NCBI RefSeq assembly: GCF_007556595.1
Contig: NZ_VJNB01000007.1
Span: 62,001-126,000, forward strand
Direction of reading: 5' to 3'
DNA length: 64,000 nt
From: Tepidimonas alkaliphilus
GTDB taxonomy: Bacteria > Pseudomonadota > Gammaproteobacteria > Burkholderiales > Burkholderiaceae_C
The position numbers were made by a program, and so were the translations under genes. The notes below the pieces were generated by a model that was not told where the DNA came from, did no database searches, and worked only from the letters and a program-made list of their open reading frames with translations. Each line of letters opens with the position of its first letter. Position 1 is the first letter of the stretch. This document shows, piece after piece, positions 45,605-54,803 of the stretch.

Positions 45605-45649
45605 AAGCATGTTGTCAAACCCTTGGAGGGAAGCGGCTCAGCGCCGCAA

Positions 45650-46657
45650 TCAGAAGGTGTGCTTCAGGCCCACCGCGTAGATGTTGGTCTTCACCTTGTC
45701 GGTCACCGGCACATCTTCCGCCTTGGTGGCGTTCACGCCAGCATACACCGTGGTGCGCTTCGACAGGCTGTAGGCCAGCGCCGCGCCAAAACTGTTGGCC
45801 TTGCCAACTTTGATGCCGTCTTCTTTCAGCGTGGTGCGGCCGTAGCCAGCCGACAGCGCCAGGTTGGAGGCCAGCGGCACGTTCACACCCAGCTCCCATT
45901 CGTTGGTTTTGCTGGTGGTGCCGGGCGCCTTGTCCTTGAGCTGGCCATACGACGCCAACAACTTCACCGCGCCCAGGTCATAGGAGCCGGCCAGACGGGT
46001 CGCCGTCGTGTCGCCGCCGGCGGTGTCGTTCTTGGCGTAACCCAAGCCAACGGCCAACGGACCCTCCTCATATTTGCCGCTCAACGACCACAGCTTGCTG
46101 GCCTTGGTAGTGGCGGTCTTGTCCTCGCCGAAGCTGTAGCTGACCGCGCCGCTGAAGCCGCCGATGGCCGGCGTGATGTATTTGACCGTGTTGTTGAACG
46201 AGTCGGAGAAGAAGGTCGAGGCGAAGATGTTGTTGATCGGCGCCAGATCGGAGTCGAACACCGAAGCCGCCAGCCCGCTCACGTCGTCGAACGCGCTGTA
46301 GGCTTTGCCCAGCTGCACTTCACCGAAGCCGCCCGACAGACCCACCCAAGCCTGGCGGCTGAACATCTTGCCGGCTTGCGCTTGCTTGCCGTCGTCGAGG
46401 TTAAAGCCTTGCTCCAGCTGGAAGTTGGCTTTCAAGCCGCCGCCCAAGTCTTCCGAGCCTTTAAAGCCGAAGCGGCTGTTGCTGAAGCCGCCATCGAACA
46501 GGCCGGTTTGGCTGGCCGGATAAACTTTAACGCCGTTTTCTTTGACGGTGATCTGACCGAACCAAAGGTCGGCCACACCATACAGTTGCACGGACGATTG
46601 CGCCATGGCGGCGCTGCAGGCGCCAGCCACCGCCAGCGCGATCAGCGATTTTTTCAT
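45650..46657 (-). CDS. Gram-negative porin (trimeric 16-strand type)
   Basis: The 335-residue product has a signal peptide (MKKSLIALAVAGACSAAMA) and the typical burkholderial porin start AQSSVQLYGVADLWF, then FGFKGSEDLGGGLKANFQLEQGF, and a C-terminal beta-strand ending in Phe (AVGLKHTF), the outer-membrane insertion signal. AAGGAG precedes the ATG. Its substrate is unknown. It has its own terminator. GTTGCGG-TG-CCGCAAC (46752-46767) upstream is a perfect inverted repeat that could be an operator. Confidence 0.93.
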   Translation of the reverse strand: MKKSLIALAVAGACSAAMAQSSVQLYGVADLWFGQITVKENGVKVYPASQTGLFDGGFSNSRFGFKGSEDLGGGLKANFQLEQGFNLDDGKQAQAGKMFSRQAWVGLSGGFGEVQLGKAYSAFDDVSGLAASVFDSDLAPINNIFASTFFSDSFNNTVKYITPAIGGFSGAVSYSFGEDKTATTKASKLWSLSGKYEEGPLAVGLGYAKNDTAGGDTTATRLAGSYDLGAVKLLASYGQLKDKAPGTTSKTNEWELGVNVPLASNLALSAGYGRTTLKEDGIKVGKANSFGAALAYSLSKRTTVYAGVNATKAEDVPVTDKVKTNIYAVGLKHTF

Positions 46658-46751
46658 CAGAGTGCTCCTTGAGGGACTGAGGAGTGCGTCAACTGCACAG
46701 ATTGCAGTTTACGCCTGATTGCCCGGCCTAGCATGTTTGGGTGACATTTTT

Positions 46752-46767
46752 GTTGCGGTGCCGCAAC
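46752..46767. promoter_or_regulatory. inverted repeat upstream of the porin
   Basis: GTTGCGG and CCGCAAC are perfect inverted arms separated by TG, about 95 bases upstream of the porin start on its minus-strand side. It may be a regulator site. No T-run follows, so it is not a terminator. Confidence 0.35.
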
Positions 46768-46816
46768 GCCGTCGATGTTCCTTCCCGTGCCAGGCCGGGT
46801 TATAGGCCGCACAAGC

Positions 46817-46842
46817 CAAAACAGCCGCGTGGTGCGCGGCTG
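46817..46842 (-). terminator. terminator after the 420-aa porin
   Basis: On the minus strand CAGCCGCG and CGCGGCTG form an 8-bp stem with a five-base loop, followed by TTTTGG. It lies 30 bases after the stop codon of the porin ending at 46872. Confidence 0.7.
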
Positions 46843-46871
46843 CGCGGGATCGAATGAGCTTGGGGGTTGAC

Positions 46872-48134
46872 TCAGAAGCGGTGCCGCAGGCTCAAGCCCA
46901 GCGCGGTGCTGTCGGCCCCTGCCTGCCGGGTGACGCCGCCCAGGTAACCGTTGCCCCCGGGCGCGGCCTGCCCATTTTTGCGGTTGTCAAAACGCGCCAG
47001 CACGGCGTTGAGGTCGGTGCGCTTCGACAGCGCGTAGGTGTAAGCCAGCCCATAGGAGCGGGCGTCGGCGTCGTAGCTGGTTTTTTCGTTGCGGTTCGTG
47101 AACGCCACCGTCACGGTGTGCGGGCCGGTGGTGATCCGGTAGCCGATGTTGAACAAGTCGAAACGCTGCTTCAGCGCGTTCACGTAAGCGTTTTGCACCA
47201 GCGTGGCCGCTGGCGCTGGCACGCCGCCTGCGATCAGTGTGGCGGCGATCGACGACAGGTTGCTTGGGTGGTCGTCGCGGTGGCGCGAATACACGGCGCT
47301 GAGCTTGCCGGGGCCCGCGTTGACCCAGCCGCCCACGGTGGTGGTGGTCAGGGATTTTTGCCCCAGCTCGTTGTTGCGGGTGTTGTAGCCCAGTCCAACC
47401 GCGTAGCCATCGCCTTTATAGATGCCCATCAGGCCGGCAAAGCGCAGGTTGGAGGTAGAACTGCCCGTTTCGCCAAAGCCATACATCAACGCGGCGGTGA
47501 CGCCGCCGGTTTGAACGCGATACTGCAGCGCGTTGCTGTAGCGGATGTCAAAGCCGGCCGGAATGGCGGCCAGCTGCCCGGCGGCCAGTGGCGACTGCGT
47601 CTGCATGGCGTCGAACTCTGCCGACACCTCATAGTCAGGGGTGTACATGCGTCCGGCCAGCACGGCGCCCGCCGGTGTGATGAGGCCCACGTAAGCCTGG
47701 CGGTCGAACAGGGCGTTGTTGAGGTTGACGCCCAGCACCTGGTTGGCGATCGAGGCGTTGACGGCGGTCACGGCAGGTGCCAACGCGGCCGGCAAGCCCA
47801 ACGCGGCCGGCGTGGCGATGCGGTCCGGCACCTGATTGCCCGAGATCGGACGGTTGGAAACGGCGCCGGTGTCGGCTTCCAGGCGGGATTCCAGCGTGAA
47901 GATGGCTTTGAGGCCGCCGCCAAGGTCTTCGGTGCCTTTCAGCCCCCAGCGCGAGCCTTCCATCAGACCGCTGGTGACCTGCGTCACGCTGCCTTGTTTG
48001 AGTCCGGTGACGCGCGTAACCCCAACATCGAGCAAGCCATACAGCTGCACGCTGGACTGCGCAGCCGCCAGGCCGCTGCACGCCACGCTGGCGGCCAACG
48101 CCAGCGCGCGAGGGAACAGAGGAATGGATGCCAT
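46872..48134 (-). CDS. Gram-negative porin, long form
   Basis: Start ATG 48134 has AGGAGG upstream. The 420-residue product has a signal peptide (MASIPLFPRALALAASVACSGLAAA), then AQSSVQLYGLLDVGVTRV, GLKGTEDLGGGLKAIFTLESR and a C-terminal GLSLRHRF strand. It is about 80 residues longer than its neighbours, from a loop rich in Ala/Pro (IATPAALGLPAALAPAVTAV) and other inserted loops. It is divergent from the third porin, sharing a 357-base intergenic region. Confidence 0.93.
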   Translation of the reverse strand: MASIPLFPRALALAASVACSGLAAAQSSVQLYGLLDVGVTRVTGLKQGSVTQVTSGLMEGSRWGLKGTEDLGGGLKAIFTLESRLEADTGAVSNRPISGNQVPDRIATPAALGLPAALAPAVTAVNASIANQVLGVNLNNALFDRQAYVGLITPAGAVLAGRMYTPDYEVSAEFDAMQTQSPLAAGQLAAIPAGFDIRYSNALQYRVQTGGVTAALMYGFGETGSSTSNLRFAGLMGIYKGDGYAVGLGYNTRNNELGQKSLTTTTVGGWVNAGPGKLSAVYSRHRDDHPSNLSSIAATLIAGGVPAPAATLVQNAYVNALKQRFDLFNIGYRITTGPHTVTVAFTNRNEKTSYDADARSYGLAYTYALSKRTDLNAVLARFDNRKNGQAAPGGNGYLGGVTRQAGADSTALGLSLRHRF

Positions 48135-48491
48135 AAGCGAGTGACCTCCTGCACGGGATGGGTGGTAAGGGGTGGCGCGCACGTGCCGGGCGGCTTGGCA
48201 TGGGCCGCCACGCTGCTTGCAGTATCGACCAAAATCGAACGGACGTTCACTTTTTTGTTGCTTGAGCGTCACAGGGGTTTTCCCGGGGGGCTCGGAGGCC
48301 TTGGGGTGGGCTGGAGGCGCTTCACACTGTTGTGCTCGCGCAACGTTTCGGCGGCTTGGCGCGGGCCTCGGCTTGGGCTGGACGGTCAAGATCTGGTTAA
48401 ATCGGGGTGCGTCAGGGGTGTGCGTCCACACCTGAAGTGTGAGACTGGCCCCGTTGGCGATTCGCTTGTCAAACCTTTGGAGAGTCTTCAA
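48135..48491. other. divergent porin intergenic region
   Basis: This 357-base gap without a gene separates the starts of two divergent porins and must hold both promoters. I see no convincing sigma70 pair. GGTGTG-CGTC-CACACC (48417-48432) is a perfect short hairpin, overlapping a second inverted pair CACAC/GTGTG (48427-48441), in the probable leader of the plus-strand porin. CTTTGGAGAG before the ATG serves as its ribosome site. Confidence 0.5.
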
Positions 48492-49493
48492 ATGAAACGA
48501 ACCCTTGTGGCGTTGGCCGCCTTGGCCGCGGCTGGCGTGGCCTCGGCGCAGTCGTCGGTGACCCTGTATGGCCGTTTGGACGCTTCGCTGGTCAACACCA
48601 CGACCAAGTTGAACGGTGTCAAGCAATATCCAGCGACCAAGACCGGCATCGATTCCAGCCAACTGAGCACCCAGTTCTGGGGCATGCAAGGCACGGAAGA
48701 CCTGGGCGGCGGTCTGAAGGCGGTCTTCAAGCTGGAAAGCAACTTCAACATCGACGATGGCACGCAAGACACCAACGGGTTGTTCGCGCGTGAGGCCAAC
48801 GTCGGTTTGACCGGTGGTTTTGGCGGTATCCGCCTTGGCCGCGTGTATCACGCTTACGATACCTTCTTTGGTGCGGTGAACCACACCGATAACACCAACA
48901 TCAACGTCTCGACCGACGTGGCGCGTGTGGGTTTGGATCATTATGCTGTGCGAACCAGCAACGGCATTCGCTATGACTCGCCGAAGTTTGGTGGCGTGCA
49001 AGTCGCGTTCACCTACGGGTTTGGTGAAAACAAAACTGCTACGCAGTCGGCGGCGGATCAATACAGTTTGGCCGTCTGGTATGCCGATGGACCGATCACC
49101 GCAGGTGTGGCCCACCAGCGCCGTGAATTCCAAGGTCAGCCCGATCTGAAGCACACCGTCGTAGGCGGTGGTTACGACTTTGGTATGGTCAAGCTGGTGG
49201 CCTCTTACCAAGAAGCCCGTCGCACCGGCACCAAAGACCGCGACTGGCAGCTGGGCGTGAAGGTGCCGATGAACGCGTTCACCTTCTACGTCGGTTACGC
49301 GGACAGCGACAGCAAGACCGGTCCGACCAAGCTGAACGCGGATGGTTGGGCGCTGCTCGGCACGTATGCGCTGTCGAAGCGCACCACCGCGTATGTGGGC
49401 TACGAGCGTTTCGATCGCGAAGAGATCATTAACAACGCTCGGGCCAAGCGCAAAGTGGACAACCTGGCCATCGGGGTGCGTCACACGTTCTGA
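48492..49493 (+). CDS. Gram-negative porin
   Basis: The 333-residue product has a signal peptide (MKRTLVALAALAAAGVASA), AQSSVTLYGRLDASLV, the segment FWGMQGTEDLGGGLKAVFKLES and the C-terminal strand AIGVRHTF. The gene has noticeably less extreme GC at third positions than its neighbours, the pattern of a highly expressed porin. It ends 34 bases before a good terminator. The substrate is unknown. Confidence 0.94.
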   Translation: MKRTLVALAALAAAGVASAQSSVTLYGRLDASLVNTTTKLNGVKQYPATKTGIDSSQLSTQFWGMQGTEDLGGGLKAVFKLESNFNIDDGTQDTNGLFAREANVGLTGGFGGIRLGRVYHAYDTFFGAVNHTDNTNINVSTDVARVGLDHYAVRTSNGIRYDSPKFGGVQVAFTYGFGENKTATQSAADQYSLAVWYADGPITAGVAHQRREFQGQPDLKHTVVGGGYDFGMVKLVASYQEARRTGTKDRDWQLGVKVPMNAFTFYVGYADSDSKTGPTKLNADGWALLGTYALSKRTTAYVGYERFDREEIINNARAKRKVDNLAIGVRHTF

Positions 49494-49527
49494 TCGGCGG
49501 TTGGCTGCTTGATCAGATTCAGTCGCA

Positions 49528-49557
49528 AACCGGCGTGCGCGAGCGCGCCGGTTTTTT
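49528..49557 (+). terminator. intrinsic terminator after the 333-aa porin
   Basis: AACCGGCG (49528-49535) pairs with CGCCGGTT (49546-49553) and is followed by TTTTTT. The loop can pair further (GCGC/GCGC). Confidence 0.88.
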
Positions 49558-49581
49558 GTTATCAGCCGTTGGTCTTATCGT

Positions 49582-51240
49582 ATGCGTATGGTGCACCTCG
49601 CTGACCGCCGCAAGCTGCCCATCGGCATCCAGACCTTCGCCAAGATCCGTCTGGAGGGGCACTACTACGTGGACAAGACACCGCTGATCGCGCGGCTGGC
49701 GGATCAAGGCGGGGCCTACTTCCTCTCCCGCCCGCGCCGCTTCGGCAAGAGCCTGCTGCTGGACACCATCGCCTGCGCGTTCGAGGGCAAGCGGCAGCTG
49801 TTCGATGCGCACGACGGCGCGGATGGCACGGCGCCGCGAGAGAAGCTCTTCCTGGCCGACCACTGGGACTGGGCCAAGCCCCACCCGGTGATTCGGCTGA
49901 GCTTTGCCGCCGGGCGGCTGCAGCGGCGCGAACAGCTGGAAGAGCACATCCACGCGCAGCTGGAGGCCAACGCCCGTCATCTGGGCGTGGAGCTTCCGCC
50001 GCCGCAGACCGACATCCCGCTGCGCTTCGATGCGCTGATCGAGCGCGCCGCTGAGACCCACCACCGCCAGGCCGTGGTGCTGGTCGATGAATACGACAAG
50101 CCGATCCTCGACAACCTCGAGGCCCCCGACATCGCCCGCGCCATGCGCGAGGGCCTGCGCAACCTCTACAGTGTCATCAAGGGAAGAGACGCCGACCTGC
50201 GCTTCGTGCTGCTGACCGGGGTGTCCAAATTCAGCAAGGTGTCGATTTTTTCAGGTCTCAACAACCTCTACGACCTGACGCTGGATCCCGAATACGGCAC
50301 GCTCTGCGGCTACACCGAGGAGGATATCGACACGGTGTTTGCGCCGGAGCTGGAGGCTGCGGCAGCTGAGGGCCAGCCTCTGGACCGCGAGGAGATCCGG
50401 CGCTGGTATAACGGCTACCGCTGGGGTCCGGTGAGCGTTTACAACCCGTTTGACGTGCTGCTGCTGCTGCGCAATCGGCAGTTTCGCGCGCACTGGTTTG
50501 AGACCGGCACGCCGACCTTTCTGGTGCACTGGCTGCGCGGCAAGGGTTTTTTCACGCCGCGGCTGGAGCGCATGCTCGCGGAAGAGGATTTGCTGTCGGC
50601 CTTCGATGTGGACGACATCGCCGTGGAGGCGATGCTGTGGCAGACCGGCTACCTGACGATCCAGCGCATGGAAAACTGCGGCGGGCTGCTGAGCTATGAA
50701 CTCGGCGTGCCCAATCGCGAAGTGCGCGGCGCGCTCAATCGCGCGTTGCTCTATTTTGGCTGGTACCCGGCCGAGCAGCGCCAGTTGCTGCAGCCGCGCG
50801 CGCTTTATCAGATGCTGCTGCAAGCCGACACCGACGCCCTGCGCGCGCACTTCGAGCGGCTCTACGCCAGCATCCCGCACGACTGGGTGCGTGCCAACCC
50901 CATCGCCCAGTATGAGGGCTACTACGCCAGCGTCTTCTACAGCCACTTGGCAAGCCTGGGCCTCGACATCGTGCCGGAGGAGGTCTCCAACCCGGGCCAG
51001 TGCGACCTCGTCATCCGCCATGCGGGCCGTGCCTGGGTGATCGAGTTCAAGGTGATCGATGGCGAAGCCCCCACCGGCGAAGCGATGCGGCAACTGAAGG
51101 CCCGCGACTACGCGGCCAAATATCGCGGCGCGCCGGGCATCACGGAGGTGATCGAGCTGGGCGTGGAGTTCAGCCGCGCCAAGCGCCAGATCGTGGGGTG
51201 GGAGGTGGCGCGCACGGCTGGCGGGGCGGCGCGGCTTTGA
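49582..51240 (+). CDS. AAA-ATPase-like / PD-(D/E)XK nuclease-like protein
   Basis: The 552-residue product has the AAA-ATPase_like domain: LPIGIQTFAKIRLEGHYYVDKT, then FLSRPRRFGKSLLLDTI (P-loop-like, GKS), VVLVDEYDKPILDN (Walker B-like) and LLTGVSKFSKVSIFSGLNNL. The C-terminal part is a PDDEXK_9-type nuclease fold with QCDLVIRHAGRAWVIEFKV (Asp, then Glu-x-Lys). This family is common in anaerobes and host-associated bacteria; its function is unproved, with defence or mobile-element links suggested. It stands between a porin terminator and an MFS gene. Confidence 0.88.
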   Translation: MRMVHLADRRKLPIGIQTFAKIRLEGHYYVDKTPLIARLADQGGAYFLSRPRRFGKSLLLDTIACAFEGKRQLFDAHDGADGTAPREKLFLADHWDWAKPHPVIRLSFAAGRLQRREQLEEHIHAQLEANARHLGVELPPPQTDIPLRFDALIERAAETHHRQAVVLVDEYDKPILDNLEAPDIARAMREGLRNLYSVIKGRDADLRFVLLTGVSKFSKVSIFSGLNNLYDLTLDPEYGTLCGYTEEDIDTVFAPELEAAAAEGQPLDREEIRRWYNGYRWGPVSVYNPFDVLLLLRNRQFRAHWFETGTPTFLVHWLRGKGFFTPRLERMLAEEDLLSAFDVDDIAVEAMLWQTGYLTIQRMENCGGLLSYELGVPNREVRGALNRALLYFGWYPAEQRQLLQPRALYQMLLQADTDALRAHFERLYASIPHDWVRANPIAQYEGYYASVFYSHLASLGLDIVPEEVSNPGQCDLVIRHAGRAWVIEFKVIDGEAPTGEAMRQLKARDYAAKYRGAPGITEVIELGVEFSRAKRQIVGWEVARTAGGAARL

Positions 51241-51301
51241 CCATTTTGAAGCTAGCGAAACCTCCAACAGGCCGGAGGTTGTCGGCGGCAAAGGCCCTGG
51301 A

Positions 51302-52525
51302 TCACGACGCCGCGGCGTAGGGCGTGCGGTCAGGCAGCGGTTGGCGCCAAGCGATCAGCAGCCAGCCGCACGCCAGCAGCATTCCGGCGAGAAAGACGGC
51401 GTGCGGCCCGTGGCGCTGGGTCAGCCAGCCGCCCAGCGCTCCGCCGGCAAACAGCCCCACCGACTGCAGTGTGTTGTATACCCCCAGCGCCGCGCCACGG
51501 GCGGCTGGGGGTGCCAGCCGTGAAACCAGGCTGGGCTGACTGGCTTCGAGCGTGTTGAAGCCGGTGAAAAAAACCGTCAGCGCCAACGCCAGCAGGGCGA
51601 TGCCCGCCCCATGCGTTTGGGCCCACGCCAGCAGCGCCTGCGCCAGCAGCAACAGGGCGATGGCGGCGCGCAGCACGGCGCCGAGGTGTCCGCGTCGCTC
51701 CCAGCGAAACAGGACACCGCCCATGACAGCAAAGGAAATCAGCAGCGCCGCCAGATACACCTGCCAGTGCTGGCTTTTCGGCAAACCCGCGGCCACCAGC
51801 AAACCGGGCACTGCCACCCACAGCGCTGTCTGCAAAGCGTGCAAGGCCAGCACGCCAAGATCCAAGCGCAGCAAGGCAGGGTCGCGCAGCACGCCCCAAA
51901 GGGCGGCCCTGGGGGACGTCGAAGTCCCTGCTGAGCGTGGCGGCTCCGCCGGCACGATCCAGGCCACGGCGGCCATGCCAAGGAGGGTCAGCGCCGCGGT
52001 GAGCCCGAACAGGCCCGACAGCCCGATCCATGCCGCCAGCGGCGGGGCGGCCACCAAGGAAAGCGCAAAGCTCAGCCCAATGCTGGCGCCCACCAGCGCC
52101 ATGGCTTTGGTGCGCACGGTGTCGCGCGTGAGGTCGGCCAACAGCGCCGTCACCGCCGCGGAGATCGCGCCTGCGCCTTGCACCGCCCGTGCCACGGTGA
52201 GCCACGCCAGCGTCGGCGCCCATGCGGCCAGCACGCTGCCCAGCCCGAACAGCGCCAGCCCTGCAAGGATCACCCGCTTGCGCCCCCAGCGGTCGGATGC
52301 CCAGCCCAGCGGCACCTGCAGCGCCGCCTGCACCAGCCCGTAGATGCCCAGCGCCAGCCCAACGTGGGCGGGGTGCTCGCCGCCGGGTAGGCGCGCCGCT
52401 TCCAGCGCAAACACCGGCAACACCAAAAAGAGCCCCAGCATGCGCAACGCGAACACGCCAGCCAAGGCGAAACTGGCGCGGCGTTCCGCAGGCAGCATCC
52501 GATGCGGATCAGCGGCGTGGGTCAC
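51302..52525 (-). CDS. MFS efflux transporter (YajR-like)
   Basis: The 407-residue product has 12 membrane segments and MFS motif A in LGWASDRWGRKRVILAGL, preceded by LALGIYGLVQAALQVP. This resembles the YajR/multidrug branch, but it lacks the extra C-terminal YAM domain of E. coli YajR. The substrate is unknown. The gene is convergent with the AAA/PDDEXK gene. Confidence 0.85.
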   Translation of the reverse strand: MTHAADPHRMLPAERRASFALAGVFALRMLGLFLVLPVFALEAARLPGGEHPAHVGLALGIYGLVQAALQVPLGWASDRWGRKRVILAGLALFGLGSVLAAWAPTLAWLTVARAVQGAGAISAAVTALLADLTRDTVRTKAMALVGASIGLSFALSLVAAPPLAAWIGLSGLFGLTAALTLLGMAAVAWIVPAEPPRSAGTSTSPRAALWGVLRDPALLRLDLGVLALHALQTALWVAVPGLLVAAGLPKSQHWQVYLAALLISFAVMGGVLFRWERRGHLGAVLRAAIALLLLAQALLAWAQTHGAGIALLALALTVFFTGFNTLEASQPSLVSRLAPPAARGAALGVYNTLQSVGLFAGGALGGWLTQRHGPHAVFLAGMLLACGWLLIAWRQPLPDRTPYAAAS

Positions 52526-52677
52526 GGCAGGAAGAACAGTGACAGGGCGGCTGGCGCGCTGCCAGGCGCCACGAAGTTAGGGGCGGCATCTTGGCCAAAA
52601 TCCCAACTATACCGCCAGGCGCGGCTCCAGCGCTCGCGGGTGACCTTGTGATCGGTGGGGTTGCCAGGGCGCAGGCC

Positions 52678-53511
52678 TCAGCGCGCGAAGCGCCGCCGCG
52701 TCAGTGCCAGCGCCACCCAGAACGCCGCGAGCGCATAGCCGGCCAGCACCGCCACGTGCCGCGCCGCCTCGGCCGGCCAGTGGTCCAGAAAGAGCGGGCG
52801 CACCAGCTGCACCGCGTGCGTCAGCGGCAGCGCCGCACCGACCGCCTGCACCCAGCCGGGCAGCTGCTCGCGCGGGAAGAACACGCCCGAGACGAACGTC
52901 ATCGGCGTCAAGAACAGCGTGAAGTAGTAGGTGAAGAAGTCGTAGCCCTTGGCCAGCGCGTTGAAGATCAGCGCCAGGCTCGCGAACGTCACGCCGGTCA
53001 GCGCCAGCACCGCCCACGCCAGCACGAGCTTGGGGCTGTGGCCGATGCCCAGCAGCAGCATCACCAGCAGGATCGCGCTGGCGGCAAACAGCGCCTTGAA
53101 CGCCGCCCACAGCATCTCGGCCAGCACAATGTCCTCCAGCGTCACCGGCGCGTTGAGGATGCCGTCCCAGGTGCGCTGCACGTGCATGCGCGAAAACGCC
53201 GAATACAGCGCCTCGAAGGTGGCGGCGTTCATCGTGCTCATGCAGATGCTGCCGCTGGCCAGGAACACCAGGTACGGCACCGGCTGCGCATCGCCGCCGG
53301 GCAGCAGCAACGTCACGCTGCCGACCAGCGCGCCGAGCCCATAGCCGAACGCCACCAGCCAGATCAGCGGCTCGGCGATGTTGCCGACCAGGCTCGGAAT
53401 CGCCAGCTTGCGCCAGACCAGCAGGTTGCGCCGCCACACGGCGACGAAGCGCGCGCCGGGCCGCGGCGGCCCCCAATGGGCGGAGTTGAGCAGGTCACGC
53501 ATGCGGTTCAT
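52678..53511 (-). CDS. ABC-2 type transporter permease (NodJ-like)
   Basis: The 277-residue product has six membrane segments, [30 protein letters not shown] near the N-terminus and [21 protein letters not shown] near the C-terminus, typical of DrrB/NodJ permeases. ATG 53511 overlaps the ATPase stop as ATGA. NodIJ-like pairs outside rhizobia export unknown lipid-like or drug substrates; no nod genes are near. Confidence 0.88.
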   Translation of the reverse strand: MNRMRDLLNSAHWGPPRPGARFVAVWRRNLLVWRKLAIPSLVGNIAEPLIWLVAFGYGLGALVGSVTLLLPGGDAQPVPYLVFLASGSICMSTMNAATFEALYSAFSRMHVQRTWDGILNAPVTLEDIVLAEMLWAAFKALFAASAILLVMLLLGIGHSPKLVLAWAVLALTGVTFASLALIFNALAKGYDFFTYYFTLFLTPMTFVSGVFFPREQLPGWVQAVGAALPLTHAVQLVRPLFLDHWPAEAARHVAVLAGYALAAFWVALALTRRRFAR

Positions 53512-54443
53512 CCTTCGGCGCGGATCTGCCGCCCGGTCAGGCGCAGGAACAAATCCTCCAGATTCGCCGGTCGGTGCAGCAGGCGCAGCCGCGGCCGGCC
53601 CGCCAGCCGCGCCAGCAGCGGGCGCGCGTCGCGCGTGTAAAGGAAGGTCGTCTCGCCGTGCGTCTCGATGCGGCCGGCCAGCGCGCGCGCCTGCTCGTCC
53701 AGCAGCGCGGCCACGTCCGGCTGGCCCTGCTCGCCATAGAGCTCGATCACCTCCGGCTCCACGTGCTGCGCGATCAGCGCGCGCGGGGCGCCTTCGGCGA
53801 TGCGCCGGCCGTGGTCCACGATCACCAGCCGGTGGCACAGCCGCTCGGCCTCGTCCATGAAGTGCGTCGTCAGCAGGATGCTCTTGCCCTGCTGCAGCAG
53901 GCGCTGCAGCCGCTCCCACATCAGGTGGCGCGCCTGCGGATCCAGCCCGGTGGTCGGCTCATCCAGCAGCAGCAGCGCCGGGTCGTTGACGAGCGCGCGC
54001 GCCAGGCTCAGGCGCCGCCGCATGCCGCCGGAGAGCTCCCCGGGGCGCGCGTCGGCCTTGTGCGAAAGCGCCGCAAAGTCCAGCAGCGGCCCGATGCGCG
54101 CGCGCAGCGGCGCGTCCGGCAGGCCGAAGTAGCGCCCATAGACCAGCAGGTTTTCGGCGCAGGTGAAGTCCGGGTCCAGCGTGTCGAACTGCGCCACCAC
54201 GCCGAGCCGCGCCTTGACCGCGCGCGCCTGCTGCGGCATCGGCAGGCCGAAGACGCGCACCGACCCGGCGTCCGGCGCCACCTGCCCCAGCGCCATGCGC
54301 AGCGTGGTCGTCTTGCCGGCCCCGTTGGGCCCGAGCAGCCCGACGCACTCGCCCGGCTCGATCGCAAACGACAGATTGTCCACCACGGCGCGCCCGCCAT
54401 AGCGCTTGGTCAGCCCGTCGATCTGCAGCAAAGCCTCGGTCAT
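53508..54443 (-). CDS. ABC transporter ATP-binding protein (NodI-like)
   Basis: From ATG 54443 the 311-residue ATPase shows Walker [16 protein letters not shown], signature [16 protein letters not shown], Walker [15 protein letters not shown] and H-loop [11 protein letters not shown], plus the C-terminal extension of the NodI/DrrA type ([18 protein letters not shown]). ATG 54452 is an alternative start. It couples to the ABC-2 permease next to it. Confidence 0.9.
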   Translation of the reverse strand: MTEALLQIDGLTKRYGGRAVVDNLSFAIEPGECVGLLGPNGAGKTTTLRMALGQVAPDAGSVRVFGLPMPQQARAVKARLGVVAQFDTLDPDFTCAENLLVYGRYFGLPDAPLRARIGPLLDFAALSHKADARPGELSGGMRRRLSLARALVNDPALLLLDEPTTGLDPQARHLMWERLQRLLQQGKSILLTTHFMDEAERLCHRLVIVDHGRRIAEGAPRALIAQHVEPEVIELYGEQGQPDVAALLDEQARALAGRIETHGETTFLYTRDARPLLARLAGRPRLRLLHRPANLEDLFLRLTGRQIRAEG

Positions 54444-54523
54444 GGGGGGCATTGTGCCGTGGCGGGCGTGCCCACGCCGGTACGCCGGTGTCGCCGGGGT
54501 ATCTACCGGTTCATTTCTCGATA

Positions 54524-54547
54524 GATATACTTGCAAGCACGTATATC
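54524..54547 (+). promoter_or_regulatory. palindromic operator and -10 box of the AbrB/PIN pair
   Basis: GATATAC (54524-54530) and GTATATC (54541-54547) are perfect inverted arms around TTGCAAGCAC. A TATACT -10 box (54526-54531) lies in the left arm. The AbrB-type antitoxin starts at 54573, so this is a likely autoregulatory operator. Confidence 0.6.
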
Positions 54548-54572
54548 CATCGGCGAAAGAGCGGAGAGTGTC

Positions 54573-54803
54573 ATGCAAATCGCCCGCTGGGGCAACAGTC
54601 TGGCCGTGCGCCTGCCGGCTGCCGTCGTGCGCGAGCTGGGCTTGCGGGAGGGCGACGAGGTCGAGATCGTCGCGCTGCAGCGCGACCGCTGGGCGGTGCG
54701 CCCCGCCGAGGCGCCGGCCGCCCTGCGGGCGCTGCGGTGCCTGCGGGGTCGCGTGCCGGCGGACTTCCGCTTCGACCGCGAGCAGGCCCATGAGCGCGCC
54801 TGA
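54573..54803 (+). CDS. AbrB/MazE-type antitoxin
   Basis: The 76-residue product starts at ATG 54573 with GGAGA upstream. It has the SpoVT-AbrB swapped-hairpin fold, [22 protein letters not shown] then [14 protein letters not shown], and a C-terminal part ending [13 protein letters not shown] for toxin binding. It overlaps the toxin gene by 14 bases. Confidence 0.88.
   Translation: MQIARWGNSLAVRLPAAVVRELGLREGDEVEIVALQRDRWAVRPAEAPAALRALRCLRGRVPADFRFDREQAHERA

Noticed and set aside
52678-54443. Nodulation export genes nodI/nodJ
   Set aside because: The similarity is to the wide ABC-2 family; no nod box or nod genes occur here.
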